From: Chloroflexota bacterium
Lineage (GTDB): Bacteria > Chloroflexota > Anaerolineae > 4572-78
Direction of reading: 5' to 3'
NCBI GenBank assembly: GCA_024278725.1
Contig: JAJRSQ010000460.1
Coordinates: 1 to 5,379 of the forward strand
DNA length: 5,379 nt
The notes under the pieces were generated by a model that did not search any database, had not been told where the DNA came from, and saw only the letters and a list, made by a program, of their open reading frames with translations. Positions 1 through 5,379 of the stretch are shown piece after piece. Each line of letters opens with the position of its first letter. Position 1 is the first letter of the stretch. The position numbers and the translations under genes were made by a program.

Positions 1-3000
1 CATACCGGCGGCGAGACTCGGCTCGATGGTGACGGTCAGTTGCCCCTGCGAGGGGTCGAACCGTTGCGGCAGGGCAACACCCTCCAGCCGCGCCCCGTCC
101 GCGTCGAGCACCCCCGCCGTGCCGACCGTTTCCGGGGTGCTGTGGCGATAAACGGGCAGGGTGATTTCTACCGCGTCCTCAAATCCGCCGCCTTTTGCCC
201 CGAAGCGGAGGACGGCTTCATCCGCCAGCCCGATTTTCACCGGATAGACCACCGTCGCCGTTTCGCCCGCGCCGATGGTGAGCGAGCCGGTGGCGGCGGT
301 GTCCACCAATTCCGCGCCGACCGCTTCAAAAAAGGTATCCACGGTCAGGGCGTTTTCGGTATTGTTTTGCACAATCATCTTCAATTGGGCTTTGTCGCCG
401 ACCACGAAGAAGCGTGGGGCGACCGGGCGCACCAGCAGCGGTTTGGTGCTCACAATTTCGATGGAATCATTGCCGACGAGGGTGTCTTTTGAAATCCCCC
501 GTGCCGTCAGCACCCAGGTGGTCAGGTTGTCGGGGAGTTTGACGGTGACGCTGCCCGTGCCATCGGCATTGGTGGTGAAGTCTGCCAGCCAGAAGGCGGT
601 GTCTTTAAATTCGCCGCGCACGGTTTCGAATGCCTGCTCGAAGCCGCCACCGCCCCCCCCTTTGGCTTCACTGGCGACGGTGGCGTTCACCCGTTCCGCC
701 GAAAGGGTCAGCCCCAGCGCGGTGCTGACGCCCAACCCGCGCTCGCGCCAGAATCTATCCAGCAGCGAGCCGCCGTTGTCCGGCGCGAGGGTCAGGATGG
801 CTTTGTCCACCACCGCCAGCGAAAATTCGGCTTCTACCGGCTTGCCCGCCGCGTCGGTGGCGGTGACGCTGTATGTCACCGTGTCGCCGGGCAGGAAGCG
901 GTCGCGGTCGGCTTTCAGGGTGATGTTGATTTCTTTTTCCGAGACGTCAATCGGCAGTTGGGCGTAGCCCACTTTGAAACTCGGCACGGGGTCATCCGGG
1001 GTGGACGGGTGCAGCACCACCACCGACACGAACATATTCGGCAGCATATCGGCGGTAATGGGAATTTGAATCTGCTCGGAGTTGGTGGGCAGCGTCATCA
1101 CTTCGGTTTGATAGATGTGTCCGCGTTCTTGCGTCACCAGCGCGCGCACGGTGCCGCTGTACGGGTGCGGAATCAGAATGGTCGCCACATCGCCGACGCG
1201 GTATTCTTTTTTGTCCGCCACCAGCTCAAGGCGGTCGTTGTTTTCCTGCCGCCAGTTGATATATTCGCTGCCGGAAACCCACATAAAGGTGGAAGAGCGG
1301 ACGCGGTTGCCCGCGTCATCCACGCCGATGGCTTCAATTTTGTACACCCCGCCCGTTTCGGGGACGAAGGTTGCCTGCGCCATACCATCGCCATCGGTGG
1401 CGACGGTCACAGTGGCAACGGGGGTATCTTCCACCTGACTTTCCCAATAATAGCCGCCGCTATCGCTTTGCACTTTCACGCTGTACCAGCGATGCTCGTT
1501 GAAAATGAGGGTGATTTCTTTTTTGGGGATGGGCTGGCTTTGCCAATCCACGGTCAGCAGGTTGACCGTCGCTTCTTTCCCGGCGGTGCTGACGTATTTT
1601 TCAGGGCGCAATCCGACATAAAAATCCCCTTTGTGGACGATAGCCGTGGTGCGGTTCGAGACTTGCTGGTTGCTGTCGGGGTCGGTGACGGTCACTTCCA
1701 GCGTGAAGCGTTGGCTGGCAATCCGCTCGGCGATGTCGGCGGGGACTTCCAGCGAAAATACGCCGTCGGCGTCGGTGGTCGCTTCGCCGTCCATAATTAA
1801 TTCGCCAAAACCGGGGACGAAATCCTCACTGCGGTTGCGGCTGAAATCGTAATCGGTGAAATCGTACCAGCCCTTGCCGGTATAGCGGAAGAAATAATCT
1901 TCGGAGAGGATATTGTATTGCACGGGCGCGTTTTTCACCGCCCCGCCGAAAAAGTAGCTCGCTTGCGCGGTGAGCAGAATCGTATCGCCGTTGCGGTATT
2001 CGGGTTTGTCGGTGGAGACATCCACCAGAAATTCCGGCTTGCGGTACGCCGCCACTGAAAAACCCGCGCTGAAAGATTCATCTTCATACACCGCTTCGAT
2101 GAAATAACTGCCCAAACCGGCTTCGTCCGCCAAATCGAACTGCCCGTTGAAAGTGCCGTTTTCATTCAATCCATATTGCTCGGAAAAAATTTGCTTGCCC
2201 TGATAATCGTACACTGTCACTTGTACGGGGGATGGTCTGGGCAGGGTATAGCGGGCGTCATCATCTTTGCGGATGATGCCCTTGAAAAAGACGGTTTGCC
2301 CGGGGCGATAGATGGCGCGGTCGGTGTACAGATGGAAGGCATAGGGTTGCAGAAAATCTTCGGTGTTGATGCCGAAATTCCAGCGCTCGATGCCGTCGCG
2401 CCAATCGGTGCTGGCAACGGCGAACGGCTCATCGCTGAAGACGAAACGGGAGTCCCACGGGTCAAGCGGCGCATGGGTCACGCCGCCGATGCCGTCTGCG
2501 TCGGAGACAACCGTGCCCAGCGAATCATTTTCGGTGCGGAAACGGAGTATCGTCCCGGTGATGGGTTCGGCGGTGGTCAGGTCGGTCAGCCACGCCATCG
2601 TCTGGTCTGATGATGATTTCACGGTCAGGTTTGCGCCACTCACGGCGATGATTTGCTGAACACGATATTGCCCTCCCAAATCTGCCGCTTCGGGATATTC
2701 GTCGCCCGGGTTGATGCCGGACATCAAATAATACAAACCGGGCGCGAGCGTGCCGCCGTCTTCGCCGGAAAGGTTAGTGCCGTAAATGGCGTTCCGATTC
2801 AGGATGGGGGCGGTTTCGACCTGCCACTGCCGTATCAGCGCGTCTCGCGGGGGGAGATACCCCTGCCGGTAATCCCAGCGGTCTTGCCCGGTTAAGTTGA
2901 TGAAATCATCTTCCGGCAGCCGGTACAGCGAAAAAGAGACTTGCGCCGCATTCCGCACGGTGAAGTAGAGGTTGGTGGGGGAGTCGGTGCGATACATCGC

Positions 3001-4533
3001 CACATCGCCGGGGGTGTGCAGGTAGAGCATCGGCTCGAAGGCAAGGGTTTGCCAATGGATGGTGGTATCTTCGCCCAACGGTTGACCGTAGCGGTCGGTG
3101 ATGCTTCCCTTCAGCGTGACGGTGTACGCGCTGGAGGCGGTGGTCGGAAAACCGATGTTCATGGAGGTGGCGCTATCCCAAAAATACGTGTAAACCTCGG
3201 TGGCGGTCACAGGGGGGCTGATGATGACATTCTCGCCCACTTTCACCGAGGCGGGGTCTACCGGCGCCGTGAAGTTCACCTCCAGCGAATCCCACGGGCT
3301 GGCATCGGTGTCGCCGTCGCGGGGATAGGTGCGGATGATTTCCAGCGGCGGAATCACGGAGAACGAAAAGCTGTACGGGAAAGAGAGAGTCGCATTGTTG
3401 CCCAATGCGCCGGTGGCAGTATCGCCGAGGAAGACGATATATTTCGCGCCCGGCGACAGGGTATCGACGGGGGTGAAGGAGACCGTTTCCACCCCGACCG
3501 CCCAGGAACCATCTTTTCCCTGATTGTTGACGGCGTAATAATCATAAAAATTGTTGTACGAGTCCGACGGCGGGGTGAGACCTTCCGACGCCCATGAAAA
3601 TGTCCCGGCGATGGATTTGCCGGTGGCGGCGTTTCTCATGCGGAATGCCCCCTCCACCGAAGCGTGATCCATCGGCTGGTTGAACGCCAATTGGATGGTC
3701 GGCGTGGGGCTGACGAATTGTGCGGCGGTATCGGGGTAGCTCGCCACCACTTGCGGCGATTCAGTGCGGAAGCGCCACACAAAATCATCTTCCTGCACAC
3801 TGCCGTCCGTTGCGGTCAATCCGGCGGCGACGCGGGCGGTGTATTCGGTGGCGGGGACGAACCCGTCGGCGGGAGTGAATTGGTAAATCGAGGTGTTGAG
3901 CCATTGCCCTTCGCCGCGCACGGGCGGGGTGAAGGTGAGCGGCTGCGGTAACCCGGCTTGATTCTCGATGGCGGTCAGCGGTACCACCGGGCGATTGAAC
4001 AGCACGGTGATGGTGGTGTCGGGCAGAATTTCCGTGCTGTCCGGCGCGGGCTGGACGCTGCTCACCGCCAGATAGCCCACCGTTTCAAAGGTGACTTCCA
4101 CCGGGCGATTGAGCGGCAATCCGGCGGCACTCTGCGCCGATTCCGCCACGGTGACGCGGTAGCGTTCGCCGCGCTGATAACCTCGCGCCGGGACGAAACG
4201 CACCGTGGTATCATCCACCCAATTCAGCGCACCATCCAGCGCGGGGTCAATGGAAAAGGCTTTTTCCACCGAAGCCGTGTCCATCGGCTGGTCGAAGGTC
4301 AGTTCAATGGGGGCGTCCAGCGCCACTTCCGCGCCGTTTTCCGGGGTGCTGCGCATCACCAGCGGCGGGAAAGGCGTTTCCGGCGCGGGGGGGACGGTGT
4401 TGGTGGGCAAAGTCTGCGCCTGCATCGGGGTATCGGTGGTGGATGGTTCGGCGGTGGGCGCAGGGATGGGTCGCAGTTGGCAGGCGGTCGCGAGTATCAG
4501 GATGATGAACAGGGTTATCGAAGTGCGTTTCAT
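1..4533 (-). CDS. Alpha-2-macroglobulin family lipoprotein, N-terminal 1511 residues (C-terminus beyond the left edge)
   Basis: This is a predicted envelope protease inhibitor that traps proteases after cleavage of its bait region. The frame is open from ATG at 4533 to base 1 with no stop. An AAAGGA ribosome site lies 8 bases upstream of the start. Residues 1-18 form a lipoprotein signal (K2, R3, a hydrophobic core, then ATAC with C18), followed by a Pro/Thr-rich tether to about residue 57. Four Ig-like (Big_5/SbsA-type) domains span about 58-154, 157-258, 261-392 and 396-494. Macroglobulin domains follow, including an MG2-like segment at about 725-830 (LYTDRAIYRPGQ at 735-746). A bait-region domain starts near 1100 (KKEYRVGD, 1108-1115) and includes AVVDKAILTL at 1240-1249. 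The probable bait loop is about 1270-1308, and the A2M core domain begins at FKDTAFWL (1309-1316). The window ends at PSLAAGM (1505-1511), where family members usually enter the thioester domain. E. coli YfhM has its thioester Cys near residue 1187, so this protein is several hundred residues longer at the N-terminus, as the Ig-like array would explain. The family call is firm; domain borders are approximate. Confidence 0.93.
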   Translation of the reverse strand, partial: MKRTSITLFIILILATACQLRPIPAPTAEPSTTDTPMQAQTLPTNTVPPAPETPFPPLVMRSTPENGAEVALDAPIELTFDQPMDTASVEKAFSIDPALDGALNWVDDTTVRFVPARGYQRGERYRVTVAESAQSAAGLPLNRPVEVTFETVGYLAVSSVQPAPDSTEILPDTTITVLFNRPVVPLTAIENQAGLPQPLTFTPPVRGEGQWLNTSIYQFTPADGFVPATEYTARVAAGLTATDGSVQEDDFVWRFRTESPQVVASYPDTAAQFVSPTPTIQLAFNQPMDHASVEGAFRMRNAATGKSIAGTFSWASEGLTPPSDSYNNFYDYYAVNNQGKDGSWAVGVETVSFTPVDTLSPGAKYIVFLGDTATGALGNNATLSFPYSFSFSVIPPLEIIRTYPRDGDTDASPWDSLEVNFTAPVDPASVKVGENVIISPPVTATEVYTYFWDSATSMNIGFPTTASSAYTVTLKGSITDRYGQPLGEDTTIHWQTLAFEPMLYLHTPGDVAMYRTDSPTNLYFTVRNAAQVSFSLYRLPEDDFINLTGQDRWDYRQGYLPPRDALIRQWQVETAPILNRNAIYGTNLSGEDGGTLAPGLYYLMSGINPGDEYPEAADLGGQYRVQQIIAVSGANLTVKSSSDQTMAWLTDLTTAEPITGTILRFRTENDSLGTVVSDADGIGGVTHAPLDPWDSRFVFSDEPFAVASTDWRDGIERWNFGINTEDFLQPYAFHLYTDRAIYRPGQTVFFKGIIRKDDDARYTLPRPSPVQVTVYDYQGKQIFSEQYGLNENGTFNGQFDLADEAGLGSYFIEAVYEDESFSAGFSVAAYRKPEFLVDVSTDKPEYRNGDTILLTAQASYFFGGAVKNAPVQYNILSEDYFFRYTGKGWYDFTDYDFSRNRSEDFVPGFGELIMDGEATTDADGVFSLEVPADIAERIASQRFTLEVTVTDPDSNQQVSNRTTAIVHKGDFYVGLRPEKYVSTAGKEATVNLLTVDWQSQPIPKKEITLIFNEHRWYSVKVQSDSGGYYWESQVEDTPVATVTVATDGDGMAQATFVPETGGVYKIEAIGVDDAGNRVRSSTFMWVSGSEYINWRQENNDRLELVADKKEYRVGDVATILIPHPYSGTVRALVTQERGHIYQTEVMTLPTNSEQIQIPITADMLPNMFVSVVVLHPSTPDDPVPSFKVGYAQLPIDVSEKEINITLKADRDRFLPGDTVTYSVTATDAAGKPVEAEFSLAVVDKAILTLAPDNGGSLLDRFWRERGLGVSTALGLTLSAERVNATVASEAKGGGGGGFEQAFETVRGEFKDTAFWLADFTTNADGTGSVTVKLPDNLTTWVLTARGISKDTLVGNDSIEIVSTKPLLVRPVAPRFFVVGDKAQLKMIVQNNTENALTVDTFFEAVGAELVDTAATGSLTIGAGETATVVYPVKIGLADEAVLRFGAKGGGFEDAVEITLPVYRHSTPETVGTAGVLDADGARLEGVALPQRFDPSQGQLTVTIEPSLAAGM
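610..726 (-). other. Probable protease bait loop of the A2M protein, with a six-glycine run
   Basis: Residues about 1270-1308 lie between the AVVDKAILTL strand (1240-1249) and the A2M core domain start (1309). They contain few bulky hydrophobics and six consecutive glycines (1292-1297), with scattered cleavable residues (R1281, K1291, R1306). Position and composition fit the exposed bait segment that target proteases cut. The coding strand includes a run of eight G (plus-strand C run, 653-660). Assignment is by position and composition only. Confidence 0.55.
3052..4362 (-). repeat. Array of four Ig-like (Big_5-type) domains in the A2M N-terminus
   Basis: Residues about 58-494 hold four diverged copies of one fold. 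Each has a P-x(n)-G/D-turn opening strand (STPENG at 62-67, RTYPRDGD near 401-408) and a central motif of the type F(D/N)xP(M/V)DxASV. The central motif is clearest as FDQPMDTASVE in copy 1, FNQPMDHASVE in copy 3 and FTAPVDPASVK in copy 4. Copies 1 and 3 also remain alike at DNA level (plus-strand 4266-4296 and 3654-3684, about 26 of 31 bases identical). Such domains commonly extend surface proteins away from the membrane. Here they probably act as a stalk between the lipid anchor and the inhibitor body. Confidence 0.75.
4480..4533 (-). other. Lipoprotein signal peptide and lipobox of the A2M protein
   Basis: The first 18 codons encode a short basic N-region (K2, R3), a hydrophobic stretch (about residues 6-15) and the lipobox A-T-A-C. 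Cleavage is expected before C18, which would be lipidated. The +2 residue is Gln, not Asp, so in a Lol-type diderm the protein would go to the outer membrane. C18 is the only cysteine among the 1511 residues visible here. The Ala at -3 is less common than Leu but is allowed. Confidence 0.85.
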
Positions 4534-4541
4534 TTGCAAAA

Positions 4542-4547
4542 TCCTTT
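4542..4547 (-). promoter_or_regulatory. Ribosome binding site of the A2M gene
   Basis: On the minus strand AAAGGA lies 8 bases before the ATG at 4533. This is a good Shine-Dalgarno match at normal spacing. It fixes the start so that the reading frame opens directly with a lipoprotein signal peptide. Confidence 0.75.
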
Positions 4548-4562
4548 CATTACAGCTGTTTC

Positions 4563-4580
4563 TGTGCTAAAATAGCTACA
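4563..4580 (+). promoter_or_regulatory. Candidate extended -10 promoter and overlapping operator for the toxin-antitoxin operon
   Basis: An extended -10 element, TGcTAAAAT, lies at 4565-4573, about 28 bases before the antitoxin start. Hexamer TAAAAT differs from TATAAT at one base. A -35 at 17-base spacing (TTTCAT, 4545-4550) is poor, which an extended -10 can tolerate. The -10 lies inside an imperfect inverted repeat: TGTGCTA, an AAA centre, then TAGC-T-ACA, symmetrical apart from one inserted T. Toxin-antitoxin complexes typically repress their own promoter by binding such palindromes, so this is the obvious autoregulation site. It also lies upstream of the divergent A2M gene. This is inferred from sequence only. 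Confidence 0.45.
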
Positions 4581-4589
4581 CAATTATTT

Positions 4590-4596
4590 GGGGGTG
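4590..4596 (+). promoter_or_regulatory. Ribosome binding site of the antitoxin gene
   Basis: GGGGGTG, continuing as GGGGGTGAT, resembles the full anti-16S complement GGAGGTGAT with one mismatch and ends 4 bases before the ATG at 4601. A second ATG at 4597 is in a different frame and meets a stop after 11 codons. The strong site suits an antitoxin that must be made in excess over its toxin. Confidence 0.7.
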
Positions 4597-4600
4597 ATGT

Positions 4601-4837
4601 ATGACGCACGATTTGAAAAAGGAAACAATTGAAAAAATCCGTTCGTTGCCAACAGATATCCTCCCCGAAGTGTTGGATTTCATTGACTATTTGCAACATA
4701 AATATAATCGTGCTCGTGAAACATCAGCGAATGTGATGGATACTTTTGGCAGTTGGCGCGATGAGCGCGAACCGGACGAAATTGTTGATGAAATTTATCG
4801 CACGCGTACGGTGTCCAATCGAGATTTGTCGCTATGA
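4601..4837 (+). CDS. DUF2281-type (VapB-like) antitoxin
   Basis: This 78-residue protein is the predicted antitoxin of the type II module; it would bind and neutralise the PIN toxin encoded next to it. Residues about 5-35 form an amphipathic helical segment with the family-typical pattern LPTDILPEVLDFIDYLQHKY (16-35). A variable linker follows (36-48), then the acidic, toxin-binding-like tail with GSWRDER (50-56), EIVDEIYRTR (60-69) and NRDLSL at the end. This layout matches DUF2281 proteins, which usually precede PIN-domain toxin genes. I see no separate AbrB or ribbon-helix-helix domain, so how it binds DNA is unclear. The last bases overlap the toxin start by ATGA, implying translational coupling. 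The gene is AT-richer than the flanking minus-strand genes, a sign of separate origin. The family call rests on pattern recognition and on the toxin partner. Confidence 0.85.
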   Translation: MTHDLKKETIEKIRSLPTDILPEVLDFIDYLQHKYNRARETSANVMDTFGSWRDEREPDEIVDEIYRTRTVSNRDLSL

Positions 4838-5241
4838 ATTACCTGCTTGATACCGACATTTGTATTTATTGGCTGAAGGGTCACGCGCAAGTAAAGGAAA
4901 AATTGTTGCGGGTGACATGGACGCAACTTTCTGTATCGGTCATTACGCGGGCAGAATTGTATTATGGTGCGTTCAATTCAAATTATGTTCAACATAATTT
5001 GGAACGGGCGCAACTATTTTTACAACAATTTCCCGTGCTGCCGTTGTCTGATGACATCCTCCGGCAATTTGGCGCGTTAAAAACGACATTGCGAAAGACC
5101 GGGCAATTATTGCCTGATTTTGATTTGTTAATTGCCAGCACTGCGTTGGCAGAAAATAAAATCTTGGTAACGAATAATATGCGCCATTATCAACGTATTC
5201 CCAACTTGAAATTGGAAAATTGGGTTACGGCACAGCCGTAA
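4834..5241 (+). CDS. vapC: PIN-domain ribonuclease toxin, VapC family
   Basis: This 135-residue protein is a predicted Mg2+-dependent endoribonuclease that would cut tRNA or other RNA in the cytoplasm and stop translation when free of its antitoxin. The PIN active-site acids are all in their expected places: D6 in the opening YLLDTDICIYWLKG, E41 in ITRAELYYG, and D97 in PDFDLLIASTAL. A further polar position appears at T113-N114-N115 (VTNNMRHY), typical of this VapC subgroup. Length is normal for the family. The start ATG overlaps the antitoxin stop (ATGA, 4834-4837). Only a weak GAGA lies upstream, so translation probably depends on coupling. Relatives commonly end near the tryptophan of LKLENW; here VTAQP follows (131-135), encoded within the end of the convergent pbpC-like frame. 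The toxin appears intact. Confidence 0.93.
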   Translation: MNYLLDTDICIYWLKGHAQVKEKLLRVTWTQLSVSVITRAELYYGAFNSNYVQHNLERAQLFLQQFPVLPLSDDILRQFGALKTTLRKTGQLLPDFDLLIASTALAENKILVTNNMRHYQRIPNLKLENWVTAQP

Positions 5242-5243
5242 CC
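5223..5243. repeat. Perfect 9-bp inverted repeat over the convergent stop codons; possible terminator
   Basis: The arms are GGTTACGGC (5223-5231) and GCCGTAACC (5235-5243) around a 3-base centre, ACA. The repeat contains the TAA stop of vapC (5239-5241) and, on the other strand, the TAA stop of the pbpC-like gene (5225-5227). As RNA it would fold into a tight hairpin from either strand. Reading leftward on the minus strand, the stem is followed by CAATTTTCCAATTT, a weak U-rich tail that might terminate pbpC transcription. On the plus strand no T-tract follows. The symmetry is seen directly; terminator function is inferred. Confidence 0.6.
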
Positions 5244-5379
5244 GAAACGTCCACTCCCGCCCGTACCGATTGCCCGTCCGCATCCATCCCCGTTGCTTCA
5301 AACCGATATTCCCCCGGTGAAAGCTGCCACCATGCCGAGTTCCCCTCCGCCAGTAATTGCCCGTTCACCCGCAACCGAA
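5225..5379 (-). CDS. pbpC: C-terminal end of a penicillin-binding protein 1C-like protein (start beyond the right edge)
   Basis: Only the last 50 codons are present, ending in TAA at 5225-5227. The visible part reads RLRVNGQLLAEG, then WWQLSPGEYRFEATGMDADG and a final strand ending VTAVP. A short beta-rich unit with N/DG-Q-L, a tryptophan-bearing L-x-PG-x-(Y/H)-x-(F/L) strand and a terminal DxDG(Q/R)-S/T-V segment is the pattern of the small C-terminal domain (BiPBP_C) of PbpC. PbpC is a bifunctional periplasmic peptidoglycan transglycosylase/transpeptidase. The adjacent A2M gene on the same strand supports this, since pbpC and A2M genes are often paired. With so little sequence, another secreted protein with a similar beta-sandwich C-terminus cannot be excluded. 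The end overlaps the convergent vapC by 17 bases. Confidence 0.7.
   Translation of the reverse strand, partial: RLRVNGQLLAEGNSAWWQLSPGEYRFEATGMDADGQSVRAGVDVSVTAVP

Noticed and set aside
275..967. Plus-strand reading frame of 230 codons, Ser/Thr/Val-rich.
   Set aside because: It lies wholly antisense to the A2M bait and core domains and shows low-complexity composition typical of a shifted antisense reading of a GC-rich gene.
1173..1394. Minus-strand reading frames at 1173-1394, 1935-2165, 2217-2474 and 3354-3545.
   Set aside because: They are out of frame with the continuous A2M reading frame on the same strand, and I see no ribosome site or family resemblance.
958..1800. Long plus-strand reading frame (280 codons), with similar ones at 2941-3597 and 3958-4575.
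   Set aside because: All are in the frame exactly opposite the A2M codons. That antisense frame stays open because the A2M gene uses TTA, TCA and CTA codons only about nine times in 1511. The translations are rich in Gly, Arg and His with no recognisable domain, while the minus strand reads as a coherent A2M.
2611..2619. Three consecutive TGA triplets on the plus strand, considered as a regulatory or repeat signal.
   Set aside because: They are simply the complement of three serine codons (TCA) in the A2M frame.
4549..4574. Possible -10 boxes for A2M on the minus strand (TGTAAT at 4549-4554, TATTTT at 4569-4574).
   Set aside because: The first would start transcription inside or after the ribosome site. 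The second has no plausible -35 at normal spacing. No A2M promoter is called.
1..5379. Searched for CRISPR arrays, tRNA or rRNA genes, transposase genes and insertion-sequence ends.
   Set aside because: No regularly spaced repeats, cloverleaf sequence, conserved rRNA segment or transposase motif was seen, including around the toxin-antitoxin module.

Overview
The window is the junction of a cell-envelope gene pair with a small toxin-antitoxin module between the two partners. On the minus strand, almost the whole left part (1-4533) is one uninterrupted reading frame of 1511 codons that runs off the left edge. It encodes the N-terminal and middle portion of a bacterial alpha-2-macroglobulin (A2M) lipoprotein. 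I read every in-frame triplet from 4533 to 1 and found no stop. The many plus-strand reading frames over this stretch are antisense shadows. At the right edge (5225-5379, minus strand) is the last 50 residues of another protein, which resembles the C-terminal domain of penicillin-binding protein 1C (PbpC). pbpC and A2M genes are classic neighbours in diderm bacteria, which supports both calls.

Between them, on the opposite (plus) strand, is a compact two-gene operon. It has a 78-residue DUF2281-type antitoxin (4601-4837) and a 135-residue PIN-domain VapC-like ribonuclease (4834-5241), coupled by a 4-base ATGA overlap. This module is visibly more AT-rich than its GC-rich flanks, so it is probably a later insertion. 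It is divergent from the A2M gene across a 67-base intergenic region and convergent with pbpC. At the pbpC end the two reading frames overlap by 17 bases inside a perfect 9-bp inverted repeat that holds both TAA stop codons.

Expected roles: PbpC would repair or build peptidoglycan in the periplasm. The A2M lipoprotein would trap incoming proteases through its bait region and a thioester; the thioester domain should begin just beyond the left edge. The toxin-antitoxin pair works in the cytoplasm and has no obvious functional link to the other two, although any pbpC-to-A2M transcript would run antisense through it.

Organism: a moderately GC-rich environmental bacterium. A2M with several N-terminal Ig-like domains and DUF2281/PIN modules would suit Chloroflexota (Anaerolineae-like), among other phyla. 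This is an impression only; nothing in the window fixes the taxonomy.
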